Assembly: GCF_900476045.1 (NCBI RefSeq)
Contig: NZ_LS483440.1
Span: forward strand, 1,178,001-1,242,000
DNA from: Gemella morbillorum
GTDB taxonomy: Bacteria > Bacillota > Bacilli > Staphylococcales > Gemellaceae
Reading direction: 5' to 3'
Length of the DNA: 64,000 bases
The notes under the pieces: generated by a model
The model's input: the letters and a program-made list of their open reading frames with translations, nothing else
Database searches by the model: none
What the model was told of the DNA's origin: nothing
Shown: piece by piece, positions 19,120 to 27,465 of the stretch
How the letters are laid out: the number at the start of each line of letters is the position of its first letter
Numbering within the stretch: the first letter of the stretch is position 1
Position numbers and translations under genes: made by a program

Positions 19120-19719
19120 ATGAATATTCTTCTTATTGGGGGAAATGGCTTTTTAGGTGAATCTTTACTTAAAGAAGCCCTAAAGAATAACATAAATATT
19201 AGTTATTTAGCTAGACATAAAATAAAAAACAAAGAATTAAATCATATTAACTGGATTCAAGCAGATATCTTTAATATAGAAGAAATTAATATAGAAGAAA
19301 AGTTCGATGTCGTTATTCATTTAGTAGGTACTATAAAGAACAAAAATATGTACAAAAAACTAAACACTCAAAGCGTAACAAAGTCTATTAAACTTTGTTC
19401 CAAGTTCAATATTAACAAACTGGTTTACATCTCTGCAAATGGTGGATTTAAAGATTACTTCAATAGTAAAAAGCAAGCTGAAGAATTCGTTAAGTCTTCA
19501 TCATTAAATTATCTTATAGTCCGTCCTGGGCTAATGTATGGATCTAGTAGACCGACATCTTACTTGAATGTTTTACCAATAAAAATTTTTTCAGCACTAA
19601 ATATTTCATTTTTCAAAAATGTCTATCCCTTGCCTGTCTCAAAGGTTTCAGAAAAAATTATTTTTTCTCTAATAAATAAACCCCATACTAATTATTTAAA
19701 TATAGAAGACTTAAAATAA
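19120..19719 (+). CDS. Short NAD(P)-binding Rossmann protein (epimerase/NDUFA9-like SDR)
   Basis: A 199-aa atypical short-chain dehydrogenase relative. The dinucleotide loop GGNGFLG is at residues 7-13, followed by YLARH, QADIFN, VIHLVGTIKN and the motif VRPGLMYG. The usual YxxxK is partly preserved as YFNSKKQAEEF. It is shorter than typical family members (about 250-320 aa), with the C-terminal substrate lobe reduced. The reaction is unknown; relatives include NDUFA9-type and YwnB-type proteins. The ATG at 19120 follows GAGGTGAAAT. It stands alone between divergent and unrelated genes. Confidence 0.72.
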   Translation: MNILLIGGNGFLGESLLKEALKNNINISYLARHKIKNKELNHINWIQADIFNIEEINIEEKFDVVIHLVGTIKNKNMYKKLNTQSVTKSIKLCSKFNINKLVYISANGGFKDYFNSKKQAEEFVKSSSLNYLIVRPGLMYGSSRPTSYLNVLPIKIFSALNISFFKNVYPLPVSKVSEKIIFSLINKPHTNYLNIEDLK

Positions 19720-19760
19720 GTCGCAAACTGGCGACTATCTAAAGTCATCGGTTTTTATTT

Positions 19761-19788
19761 ATGACATTTGTCATATTCCTATATGACA
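19761..19788. promoter_or_regulatory. Palindrome array, candidate response-regulator operator
   Basis: Three half-sites are arranged as ATGACA-TT-TGTCAT and TGTCATATTCCTATATGACA. Both pairings are perfect palindromes sharing the middle half-site. They lie 66 to 93 bases upstream of the ABC gene start and upstream of a TATAAT at about 19812. The NarL-type regulator encoded at 22681 is the obvious candidate binder (inference). Confidence 0.6.
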
Positions 19789-19853
19789 GAGCTTACTAAA
19801 TAAATTATTTATTTCTCGATATAATATAAGTAACAACAAAAGAGGTGATTAAT

Positions 19854-20741
19854 ATGATAAGTAAAAAAATTATTACTGCAAAAAATATAAGTAAAGTCAT
19901 AAAGGATAAATATATTTTAAAAGATGTTTCATTTGATATATCAGAAGGCGAGTGTGTAGCTCTTATCGGGCCTAATGGAGCTGGTAAAACTACTCTTATG
20001 AATTGTCTTCTTGGTGCTAAGTTTATAACTTCAGGAGATATAAAAGTTAATGATTTGAAACCAACTGATAAAACATTAAAAAACTATGTTAATGTTTTAT
20101 CACAAGAAAATGCTGTTCCAGAAAGATTGAAAGTCAATGAACTAATAAGTTTTGTTCAAAAGCTTTATACAGATCACTTAACTGATCAAGAAATTGACAA
20201 TATACTTAGATTTGATGATAAACAAAAAGATACACTAGCTTCAAAATTATCTGGTGGTCAAAGAAGATTACTTTCTTTTGCACTTACTTTAATAGGGAAA
20301 CCAAAAATTATTTTTCTAGACGAACCAACGGCTGGTATGGATACTTCTACTCGTATTCGTTTTTGGGAAATAGTTAACAAATTAAAAAACAATGGATTGA
20401 CTATTATTTATTCTTCTCACTACATAGAAGAAGTAGAACATACCGCAGATAGAATATTGGTTTTGCATAAAGGCGAGTTAATTCGTGATACAACTCCTCA
20501 TGCTATGCGCGCTGAAGAAGTAGAGAAATTCTTTACTTTACCTCTCCAATATCTTGAAGTATTAAAAGATAATGAAAATGTCTATAATTTGGAAGTAAAA
20601 CATGACAGCTTCAACTTCCTTACAAAAAAACCAGAAGAAATTTGGACATTATTGCAAGCAGCCGGTTGTACATTAAAAGATTTAGAGGTTCAAAACAGAA
20701 CTCTACTAGATAGCGTTTTTGCTACAACGAAAGAAAACTAA
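19854..20741 (+). CDS. ABC-2 exporter ATP-binding protein
   Basis: ATPase of an export system, working with the permease encoded 13 bases downstream. The 295-aa protein has the Walker A GPNGAGKT (39-46), signature LSGGQRRLLSF, Walker B FLDEPTAGMD and the switch histidine in YSSHY. The C-terminal extension of ~80 residues is common in drug/lantibiotic exporters. I start at ATG 19854; a GTG nine bases earlier overlaps the AGAGGTG ribosome site. Gene order (ATPase, permease, NarL-type kinase, regulator) parallels B. subtilis yvfRSTU and the linearmycin-resistance lnrJKLMN locus, suggesting envelope-drug sensing. The substrate is unknown. Confidence 0.88.
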   Translation: MISKKIITAKNISKVIKDKYILKDVSFDISEGECVALIGPNGAGKTTLMNCLLGAKFITSGDIKVNDLKPTDKTLKNYVNVLSQENAVPERLKVNELISFVQKLYTDHLTDQEIDNILRFDDKQKDTLASKLSGGQRRLLSFALTLIGKPKIIFLDEPTAGMDTSTRIRFWEIVNKLKNNGLTIIYSSHYIEEVEHTADRILVLHKGELIRDTTPHAMRAEEVEKFFTLPLQYLEVLKDNENVYNLEVKHDSFNFLTKKPEEIWTLLQAAGCTLKDLEVQNRTLLDSVFATTKEN

Positions 20742-20754
20742 GGGGTAAAAAAAC

Positions 20755-21495
20755 ATGAAAAATCTTACTACATTATTAAAAATGGAATTTATATTTACAA
20801 AAAGAGCACTTTCGAATTTTACTATGGGATTAGGTTTTCCTGTTATCTTCTTTGTTTTATTCTCTGGAATGCAACAATTTGATAATGCTGAGATACAAGC
20901 ACGTGTTGTAAAAGATATGCTAATTTCTATGACTGCATTTAGTAGCATTAGCTTTGCATTATTTTCACTACCATTGTCAATTCGTGAAGATGAAACAAAT
21001 AACTATCTACATCTAATAAATAATTCACCGATAAAATTATCTGAGTACTATATTGCACGTTTTATTCGTATTATTTTTACTTTTATTATAGCTGTAGTTG
21101 TAGTATTCGTTGTTGGTCATTTCTTACGAGATGTTAATATGAGTGCTCGTGAATGGATTATGGCTGGTGTTTTAATGGTTGTTGGTTGTATAACATTTTT
21201 AGGAATTGGGGTATTACTAAGTCTGATTAAATCAGTTGAAAAATTAAGCCTTTTTGCTAATATCTTATATCTAGGTCTGGCTATGCTTGGAGGATTATGG
21301 TGGCCTACTTATCTTTTCCCTGAATGGCTACAAAATATTTCTAAAGTAACTCCAACATATCACTTATTAGAATTTGTTAATAAATATTTAAAAGAACAAG
21401 TATTTTCTTTCACTTCACTTGGCATTTTACTAGCATATGGAATTGGTTTTACTATTCTTACTTTAATTATCAAGCGTAAAATCGAAATTAAATAA
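20755..21495 (+). CDS. ABC-2 type exporter permease
   Basis: A 246-aa membrane protein with six predicted membrane segments, of the ABC-2 permease family. Typical features are an N-terminal cytoplasmic start (TTLLKMEFIFTKRALSNF), SLPLSIREDETNNYLHLINNSPI after segment two, and GGLWWPTYLFPEWLQNISKVTPTYHLLEFV near the end. It partners the ATPase at 19854. A terminator lies between it and the kinase gene, so the transporter pair and the two-component genes form two transcription units. It most likely exports or expels a lipid-active compound; this is inferred from neighbours only. Confidence 0.86.
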   Translation: MKNLTTLLKMEFIFTKRALSNFTMGLGFPVIFFVLFSGMQQFDNAEIQARVVKDMLISMTAFSSISFALFSLPLSIREDETNNYLHLINNSPIKLSEYYIARFIRIIFTFIIAVVVVFVVGHFLRDVNMSAREWIMAGVLMVVGCITFLGIGVLLSLIKSVEKLSLFANILYLGLAMLGGLWWPTYLFPEWLQNISKVTPTYHLLEFVNKYLKEQVFSFTSLGILLAYGIGFTILTLIIKRKIEIK

Positions 21496-21498
21496 ACT

Positions 21499-21530
21499 AA
21501 AGGTGTGTGATTATTTATTCACACACCTTT
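21499..21530 (+). terminator. Terminator between permease and histidine kinase
   Basis: AAAGGTGTGTGA (21499-21510) pairs with TCACACACCTTT (21519-21530), followed by ATCTTTA. The 12-bp stem makes a separate promoter for the kinase likely; a TATTATAAT-like tract lies at 21541-21552. Confidence 0.8.
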
Positions 21531-21576
21531 ATCTTTATGATATTATTATAATAGAATTTACCAAAAGGAGTTAGTC

Positions 21577-22665
21577 ATGAAAAAAATATTAGCAATAATG
21601 TTAAAAGAAAACTTCCCATTTTATATATCACTAGTATTTTTTATTTTCCCGTTCATATATACTATAACTGGAACTTATCCATTTTATGTTTTGTATTTTA
21701 CAATTATTGCAGTAATAGATTATATAGTTATTCTATATACGAAAAATAAATATATAATCTTTGCTCAATGGAGTTATCTAGTATTTTATGTGATTTATAT
21801 GACAATTACTATCCATCCTATGAATATGCTATATTCTTTTTACTTAAGTAGCCTGCTAATCTGGCGTTTTCACGATAATTATACTACATATAGAACTATT
21901 AGTTTTTTAGGGACTATAAACTACTTAATGATTCATATATCATTAGCATCTTTCAATATAGCAGATAAGGTTATTATGTTTTTCTTCTATTTTCTTTGTT
22001 TAGCCTCGTATTTCTTACAAAAACGAAACTATGAAAAAGAACTATTAAAAGAAGAACGTAATAAACGTAATGAACACATAAATATTCTACTTGCCGAAAA
22101 TGAACGCAATCGAATCAGCCAAGATCTTCATGATAGCATTGGCCACACCTTTGTTATGTTAAAATTAAAAGCGGAACTAGCTGAAAAATATTTAGAAAAA
22201 AATAATATTGAAGCTGCAAAACAAGAGCTTAGTGAAATCAGTAAAATCAGTAAAGAATCTATGAATAATACTCGTGCAATAATTAATAAATTAAAACAGC
22301 GTAGCATTGATGAAGAACTGCATATAATTCAAGATATTATGACAATGAGTAATATACAAATAAATGTTAAAAACAATATCTTTAGTAAGCCTACTACTAT
22401 ACAAGAATGGACTCTTACTATGATATTAAAAGAACTGGCTAATAATGTTATCAAGCATAGTAATGCTACAGAATGTGATATAATTATTAATGAAGATAAA
22501 GAACAATATTCTTTACTTTTCTCTGATAATGGTTGTGGTTTTGAAAAAATAAATGGTGAAGAATTAAAATCAATAAAAGAACGTTTAAAAGCTGTTAATG
22601 GTAAAGTAAACATTATTTCTTCTAAAAAGCCCACTACTATAAAAATTACAATAATAAAAAATTGA
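21577..22665 (+). CDS. Sensor histidine kinase, NarL/DesK type (HisKA_3)
   Basis: Membrane sensor kinase of 362 aa. Five or so hydrophobic segments fill residues 10-148, with hardly any extracellular domain, as in intramembrane sensors such as DesK or LnrJ. Then comes a coiled linker (150-178) and the HisKA_3 box ENERNRISQDLHDSIGHTF with phosphoacceptor His185. The ATPase domain follows (KELANNVIKHSNATEC; FSDNGCGFE). It is 15 bases ahead of its cognate regulator. By context it senses membrane stress or a drug exported by the adjacent ABC system (inference). Confidence 0.9.
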   Translation: MKKILAIMLKENFPFYISLVFFIFPFIYTITGTYPFYVLYFTIIAVIDYIVILYTKNKYIIFAQWSYLVFYVIYMTITIHPMNMLYSFYLSSLLIWRFHDNYTTYRTISFLGTINYLMIHISLASFNIADKVIMFFFYFLCLASYFLQKRNYEKELLKEERNKRNEHINILLAENERNRISQDLHDSIGHTFVMLKLKAELAEKYLEKNNIEAAKQELSEISKISKESMNNTRAIINKLKQRSIDEELHIIQDIMTMSNIQINVKNNIFSKPTTIQEWTLTMILKELANNVIKHSNATECDIIINEDKEQYSLLFSDNGCGFEKINGEELKSIKERLKAVNGKVNIISSKKPTTIKITIIKN

Positions 22666-22680
22666 TAAGGAGTCGTATTT

Positions 22681-23280
22681 ATGAAATTACTTATCGCTGA
22701 AGACCAAAGTATGCTAAGAGATGCAATGGCTAAGCTCCTTTTGATGGAAGAAAAAGTTGATGAAATCTTCCAAGCTGAAAACGGTAAAGCTGCAATGGAT
22801 TTAATATTAAAACATAATATCGATGTCGCTATCTTGGATATAGAAATGCCAGAAGCCACTGGTTTAGATACATTAGAATTTATAAGAGAAAAAAATATTG
22901 ATACAAAAGTTGTTATAGTTACTACATTTAAAAGAATTGGTTATTTTGAACGCGCGATTAAAAGTAATGTTGATGCATACGTATTAAAAGACCGTTCGAT
23001 AGAAGAACTTATGAACACAATCGAAAATGTTTTAGCCGGGCATAAAGAATATTCACCAGAACTTATGGAGAATATCTTTATGAATCATAATCCACTATCT
23101 AAACAAGAAACTTTGTTACTAAAAAAAGTTAAACATGGATTATCTAATAAAGAGATAGCAGCAAAATTATTTTTATCAGAAGGTACAACAAGAAATTATA
23201 TCTCTAATATTCTAACTAAACTGAATTGTAAAAATAGAACTGAGGCTGTTAAAAAAGCAACTGAGAAAGGATGGATTTAA
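22681..23280 (+). CDS. Response regulator, NarL/LuxR family
   Basis: A 199-aa DNA-binding response regulator. The receiver domain has acidic Glu7-Asp8, phosphoacceptor Asp53 in [13 protein letters not shown], and the conserved Lys in YVLKD. The C-terminal LuxR helix-turn-helix spans [24 protein letters not shown]. It follows the kinase by 15 bases. The tripartite palindrome at 19761-19788 in front of the exporter is the most likely binding site. One base separates its stop codon from the next gene's ATG. Confidence 0.93.
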   Translation: MKLLIAEDQSMLRDAMAKLLLMEEKVDEIFQAENGKAAMDLILKHNIDVAILDIEMPEATGLDTLEFIREKNIDTKVVIVTTFKRIGYFERAIKSNVDAYVLKDRSIEELMNTIENVLAGHKEYSPELMENIFMNHNPLSKQETLLLKKVKHGLSNKEIAAKLFLSEGTTRNYISNILTKLNCKNRTEAVKKATEKGWI

Positions 23281-23281
23281 T

Positions 23282-23650
23282 ATGAATAAAAGGGAGACAT
23301 CACTGATTCTTTCTAGAACTTCTCTAATTATATCACTAGCTTATATGGCACTTTTATCATATTTTTTTATATTTTCGCTAAATAATACAGATGCTCATTC
23401 TGGTTTAGGTATGTTACTTGCCTTTATGCTACCACATCTTTTTGCTTTTTTATTAGCAGTTATTTTAAATATTATTTGTTCATTTAAAAACGCTAATTCT
23501 AGAATATTAATGATAGTAACCCTTATATTTTATATTATATCTGGGCTCCTTGGGGGAATTTTTCTCCCATTTGTTTATGCTACTGTAGTTATACAAGTAA
23601 TATTACTTATACTTGCCGTTATACAATATAAAAAATCTAACCTAAAATAA
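23282..23650 (+). CDS. Small four-helix membrane protein
   Basis: A 122-aa hydrophobic protein with about four membrane segments (roughly 10-32, 43-65, 72-96 and 97-117) and a lysine-rich C-terminus (YKKSNLK). I do not recognise the family with confidence; the overall layout resembles DUF4064-type proteins. The ATG at 23282 is one base after the regulator stop, and GAAAGGATGG provides a ribosome site, so it is translationally coupled with the two-component system. It may modulate the sensor kinase or contribute to resistance (inference). A bidirectional terminator follows. Confidence 0.75.
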   Translation: MNKRETSLILSRTSLIISLAYMALLSYFFIFSLNNTDAHSGLGMLLAFMLPHLFAFLLAVILNIICSFKNANSRILMIVTLIFYIISGLLGGIFLPFVYATVVIQVILLILAVIQYKKSNLK

Positions 23651-23671
23651 CTTAGGTTAGATTTTTTATTT
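23632..23671. terminator. Bidirectional terminator
   Basis: AAAATCTAACCTAA (23632-23645) pairs with TTAGGTTAGATTTT (23652-23665) between convergent genes; its 5' arm overlaps the end of the membrane-protein gene. Confidence 0.85.
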
Positions 23672-24313
23672 ATTGTTTACCAAATTATAACTTATCTCAA
23701 TTAATTCTTTTACATATTCTGTATCTATATTATTATCTAAAACAACACTTATCCAATGGTTTTTATTCATATGATATGCCGGAAAAATATTTCTATTATC
23801 TGTAATAGCAGAAATTTTACTAGATATATGTTTTAAATTAATAATTTTAACCTTCGAATCTGCAAGACTATCTTTTTGCAGTTTATTATATTCTACATCT
23901 AAAAACAGAGCATACCACTTACCTTTTGGGGTAACTAATGCTTTTATATCTGGATTCGTTTTAAATGGTTTTACTATAGTACTATTATATTGATCTTTTA
24001 CATAATGCAATACATCTTTATATATGACACTTTCTAAACAAAGAATTTTTTCCAATACATCTTTTACTTCTTCTCTAATTGCTGTTACTATTTCTCCACT
24101 AGCACTATCAACACTAAATAATGAATATACTTCATTAAAATCTAAATCATAAACCTCTATTTCAAAATCTGTACTTATTAATTTTATTTCCATTCTAAAC
24201 GCATCATTTAGGATATTTCTTTTGAAGACTAGTATATTATCTTCAAATTGGAAACCAAAGTTTATGAGTATGTCATCAGATAACCTATATTTTTCTATAT
24301 TTATTCTTTTCAT
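23666..24313 (-). CDS. MmcQ/YjbR-domain protein with N-terminal extension
   Basis: A 215-aa protein. The C-terminal half (about 105-215) is a MmcQ/YjbR (CyaY-like fold) domain: ALVTPKGKWYALFLDVEYNK, KIINLK, and FPAYHMNKNHWISVVLDN are close to the family pattern. Most YjbR proteins are this domain alone, ~115 aa. Here residues 1-100 add an unrecognised segment with alternating strands and acidic turns (DFEIEVYDLDFNEVYSLFS). The function is unknown; the domain is often called DNA-binding, but evidence is thin. Its ATG overlaps the oxidoreductase stop by four bases, so the two are coupled. Confidence 0.78.
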   Translation of the reverse strand: MKRINIEKYRLSDDILINFGFQFEDNILVFKRNILNDAFRMEIKLISTDFEIEVYDLDFNEVYSLFSVDSASGEIVTAIREEVKDVLEKILCLESVIYKDVLHYVKDQYNSTIVKPFKTNPDIKALVTPKGKWYALFLDVEYNKLQKDSLADSKVKIINLKHISSKISAITDNRNIFPAYHMNKNHWISVVLDNNIDTEYVKELIEISYNLVNNK

Positions 24314-25263
24314 AATACTTTTCTTGCTTCATCTAGAATTTTCATAACTGCGAGACTATGATTTTTTTGCCTTATATAAAAATCAAAATCTTTATTATCA
24401 ATAACATCAATAAATTTTTTAAATTCTGAAAACATTCTGTGTATCTTAATATTCTTGTTTCCTTCAATTAAACTATCTTCCGTCAAAATTCTGTAGTTTG
24501 ACACTTCACTAGAAGGTCCATCAACTTTAATTATTCCTTCATCACCTTGAATATTAACATAGCTATTATTAAATGTATCTTTAGCCGCAATGCATACAGC
24601 CTTAAAATTCTCATACTCTAATATTAATACTCCAGAAGTATCCACATCTCGAACTATATTAGGATAATATGCTAAACTTTGAGGCCCACCAAAAATACCA
24701 ACTACGAAATGTATATTATAGATGTTTAAGTCTCCTAAAACACCGCCGCCCTGTTTCTTATCGAAAACAGGTGCTATTATACCTTCCTTGAAAGCAGCAT
24801 ATCGTGAAGATAATTGTGAATAATTACACTCAATTAGACGAATATTTCCTATTTTAGAAATATTATTTTTTATTTCTTTATAATTTTCTTGATACTGATT
24901 CGTTATCGCTTCTATTAAAATTAAATTTTTACTATCAGCTAAACTAAATAATTCCTCAGCTTCTTCATAATTTAAAGTAAATGGTTTTTCACAAATAACA
25001 TTTTTTCCTGCTTCTAAACTTTTCTTGGCTACGCTGTAGTGGAGATTATTTGGGACTGCAATATAAATTGTATCAATAGCAGTATTCGCTAAACATTCTT
25101 CAATATTAGTATAAATATTCTTTATTTCGTATTCATCACTTAATCTCTTCAAATTTTCTAGATTTCTAGCTACTATTGCTTCTAAATTTATTTCTGGTAA
25201 TTCGTGAGCAAAAGATAAAAAATCTTTTACTATCATTCCTGCTCCAATAATTCCTAAATTCAT
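24310..25263 (-). CDS. Gfo/Idh/MocA family oxidoreductase
   Basis: A 317-aa NAD(P)-dependent oxidoreductase of the glucose-fructose oxidoreductase family. The Rossmann start MNLGIIGAGMIV (1-12), the AIVARNLE turn, IAVPNNLHYSVAKKSLEAGK and the catalytic EKP motif (CEKPFTLN) are present. The C-terminal half has the expected GGGVLGDLNIYNIHFV sheet with a catalytic-type His. Substrates in this family are sugars or related polyols; none can be assigned. It is the first gene of a two-gene unit with the YjbR protein. The ATG at 25263 has a moderate AGGAGAATATA site. Confidence 0.87.
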   Translation of the reverse strand: MNLGIIGAGMIVKDFLSFAHELPEINLEAIVARNLENLKRLSDEYEIKNIYTNIEECLANTAIDTIYIAVPNNLHYSVAKKSLEAGKNVICEKPFTLNYEEAEELFSLADSKNLILIEAITNQYQENYKEIKNNISKIGNIRLIECNYSQLSSRYAAFKEGIIAPVFDKKQGGGVLGDLNIYNIHFVVGIFGGPQSLAYYPNIVRDVDTSGVLILEYENFKAVCIAAKDTFNNSYVNIQGDEGIIKVDGPSSEVSNYRILTEDSLIEGNKNIKIHRMFSEFKKFIDVIDNKDFDFYIRQKNHSLAVMKILDEARKVL

Positions 25264-25330
25264 TATATTCTCCTATAATATATAAATATCGATAAACTAA
25301 TTATAACTTTTCCCCATATCATAAGCAACT

Positions 25331-25361
25331 AAAAACGACCTACCACAATGTGTAGATCGTC
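25331..25361 (-). terminator. Terminator after DedA-family gene
   Basis: On the minus strand GACGATCTAC pairs with GTAGGTCGTT (one G-U wobble) and is followed by TTTTAGT, seven bases after the dedA-type gene stop. Confidence 0.8.
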
Positions 25362-25367
25362 TATATT

Positions 25368-26012
25368 TTAAGCTTTCTTCTTAGATTTAATAATCCCAAC
25401 TAATAATGGAATCAAACTAATTAAAATTATTGCAATTACTACTAATGAGAAATTTTTCTTAACAAACTCGATATTACCAAATAGATATCCTACTGTAATA
25501 AATAAAGTACACCAGCATAAACCTCCGAAGAAATCGATAATTCTAAATTTATTATAATTCATTTTCCCTGCCCCTACGATAAATGGAACAATTGTACGAA
25601 TAATCGGGAAAAATCTCGCTAAAAATATTGATTTTCCTCCGTGTCTAGCGACAAAATTCTCAGCATCCTGAATATTTTCATCAGACACAAACTTTTTAAA
25701 CCAAGATTTACCTTTCAAATACTCCGAAAAGTTTCTTCCAATAAAATAGTTACAATTATCTCCAATTACTGCGGCGCTTATACATAATAGTAATAACAAG
25801 AAAATATTATTTCCTGTTGCAGCCCATAGCGCCCCACTAGCAAATAGAAGAGAGTCTCCTGGTAAAAATGGCATAAATACTAAACCAGTTTCTATAAATA
25901 TTATTAAAAATATTATCCCATACATCCACCATGGACCATGTTGAATCATAAGTTCACCCAGATGTTTATCTATATGCAATACAAAATCAATTAAAAATTT
26001 AATCGTATCCAA
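25368..26012 (-). CDS. DedA-family membrane protein
   Basis: A 214-aa polytopic membrane protein of the DedA/SNARE-associated family, several members of which flip phosphatidylethanolamine or undecaprenyl phosphate. Signature segments are FLPGDSLLFASGAL, GDNCNYFIGR, and FLARFFPIIRTIVPFIVGAG with the conserved arginines in the re-entrant region, then GGLCWCTLFITVGYLFG. Length and helix count match the family. The lipid handled is unknown; UptA-like recycling of undecaprenyl phosphate is one option. The ATG at 26012 follows AGGAGGAAAATTTTGG. It is monocistronic, with its own terminator. Confidence 0.9.
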   Translation of the reverse strand: MDTIKFLIDFVLHIDKHLGELMIQHGPWWMYGIIFLIIFIETGLVFMPFLPGDSLLFASGALWAATGNNIFLLLLLCISAAVIGDNCNYFIGRNFSEYLKGKSWFKKFVSDENIQDAENFVARHGGKSIFLARFFPIIRTIVPFIVGAGKMNYNKFRIIDFFGGLCWCTLFITVGYLFGNIEFVKKNFSLVVIAIILISLIPLLVGIIKSKKKA

Positions 26013-26121
26013 AATTTTCCTCCTGAATTAAATATACACTAGATTATAGCACAGCAAATTATTCCTGTCTAATAATTCTCCATATTTAAACTATAATAAT
26101 TTTATATATTAAATACATTTA

Positions 26122-27390
26122 TTATTCTCGTATAAATTTTTTCATTTCTGATATATATTCTTCATTACTATTATATTTTCGTAGATGATTTAACACACCT
26201 ATTGTAGGTTCACTGACATCTTCTAACTTACGGCGGCTTTGCCAAAGAATTTTTACTTCATCTTCTGTTAACAATAATTCTTCTTTACGTGTTGAGCTCT
26301 TAAGGAAATCAATAGCCGGATAAATTCTTCTAGAAGCTAATTCTGGGGATAGTACTATTTCCATATTACCAGTACCTTTAAACTCCTCAAAAATTAAATC
26401 ATCCATACGAGATCCAGTATTTATTAGTGCTGTGGCTATTATTGTTAGGCTTCCTCCACCTTCTACATTACGTGCTGCTCCAAAAAATGCTTTTGGTTTA
26501 TGAAGGCTTGATGGATCTACTCCTCCACTCAAAACTTTACCACTACTTGGCTCTACTATATTATAAGCACGAGCAAGACGAGTAATACTATCCATAAGAA
26601 TAATAACGTCTTGTCCTAACTCTACACGACGTTTGGCATGCTCAATAACCAGCTCTGCCATTTTTATATGGTTTTCACTAGTTTCGTCAAAGGTTGAACT
26701 TACAACATCAGCACCTTTTACAGAACGCTCCATATCAGTAACTTCTTCTGGTCTTTCATCAATAAGTAAAATTATTAGTTTTTTATCTGGATAATTTTTT
26801 CTAATTGCGTTTGCTATATCTTTCAATAGTGTTGTTTTCCCAACCTTAGGTGGCGCAACTATTAATCCACGTTGTCCAAATCCTATAGGAGCTACTAAGT
26901 CAACAAAACGCGTTGATAACTTTTCCTTTGTAGTTTCCAAAACTATTTTTTGATTTGGATATATTGGTGTCAAAGCCTGAAAATGAGAACGACCTTTTGC
27001 TACTTCTGCATCCACACCATTAACCAAATCAACTTGAAGAAGTCCAGCATAGCGTTCTCCATCACGAGGTTTCCTTACTTTACCCGTAATTTCATCACCT
27101 TTTTTTAGTTCAAAACGACGGATTTGTGATGCTGAAATATAAATATCCGTTTCACCCTTTTTATAGTCAACTGTTCTCAAAAAGCCAAAGCCATTTTCGG
27201 TATGAATGTCATCTAATATCCCAGATGCATAGTAATGTTCTTCACTTTCTGATTGTTTTTCCAAAATAGCCAAAACTAACTCTTTTTTATTAAGAGTATA
27301 ATAACGAGGTACCCCCAACTCTTTTGCCAGTGCTGTTAATTCCTTTGTATTATTCCCCTTATACATTTCATCGAATTTTTGATTACTCAT
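26122..27390 (-). CDS. rho: Transcription termination factor Rho
   Basis: Hexameric RNA-dependent ATPase/helicase that ends transcription. The 422-aa protein has an N-terminal SAP-like helix bundle ([20 protein letters not shown]), a cold-shock RNA-binding domain ([32 protein letters not shown]), and the ATPase core. The core has Walker [17 protein letters not shown], Walker [17 protein letters not shown] and the Q/R loops. PPKVGKT differs from the common PPKAGKT by one conservative residue. Length is normal. In many low-GC Gram-positives rho is non-essential or absent; here it is complete. The ATG at 27390 has AAAGGATAAATA upstream. Confidence 0.97.
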   Translation of the reverse strand: MSNQKFDEMYKGNNTKELTALAKELGVPRYYTLNKKELVLAILEKQSESEEHYYASGILDDIHTENGFGFLRTVDYKKGETDIYISASQIRRFELKKGDEITGKVRKPRDGERYAGLLQVDLVNGVDAEVAKGRSHFQALTPIYPNQKIVLETTKEKLSTRFVDLVAPIGFGQRGLIVAPPKVGKTTLLKDIANAIRKNYPDKKLIILLIDERPEEVTDMERSVKGADVVSSTFDETSENHIKMAELVIEHAKRRVELGQDVIILMDSITRLARAYNIVEPSSGKVLSGGVDPSSLHKPKAFFGAARNVEGGGSLTIIATALINTGSRMDDLIFEEFKGTGNMEIVLSPELASRRIYPAIDFLKSSTRKEELLLTEDEVKILWQSRRKLEDVSEPTIGVLNHLRKYNSNEEYISEMKKFIRE

Positions 27391-27418
27391 TATTTATCCT
27401 TTCTTTTATACTTACACA

Positions 27419-27455
27419 TTATATGAGGGGTAACACTGTTAATGTTTACCCCTAA
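27419..27455 (-). terminator. Weak hairpin after the EamA pseudogene
   Basis: AGGGGTAA and TTACCCCT can pair across the AACATTAACAGTG region on the minus strand. No T-run follows, so termination is uncertain. Confidence 0.4.
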
Positions 27456-27465
27456 ATACATTTTA

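Noticed and set aside
19720-19735. GTCGC...GCGAC hairpin after the Rossmann protein as a terminator
   Set aside because: Only five base pairs and no T-run; too weak to support.
22329-22859. 176-codon antisense frame over the kinase/regulator junction
   Set aside because: Overlaps two well-supported genes on the other strand and has hydrophobic shadow composition.
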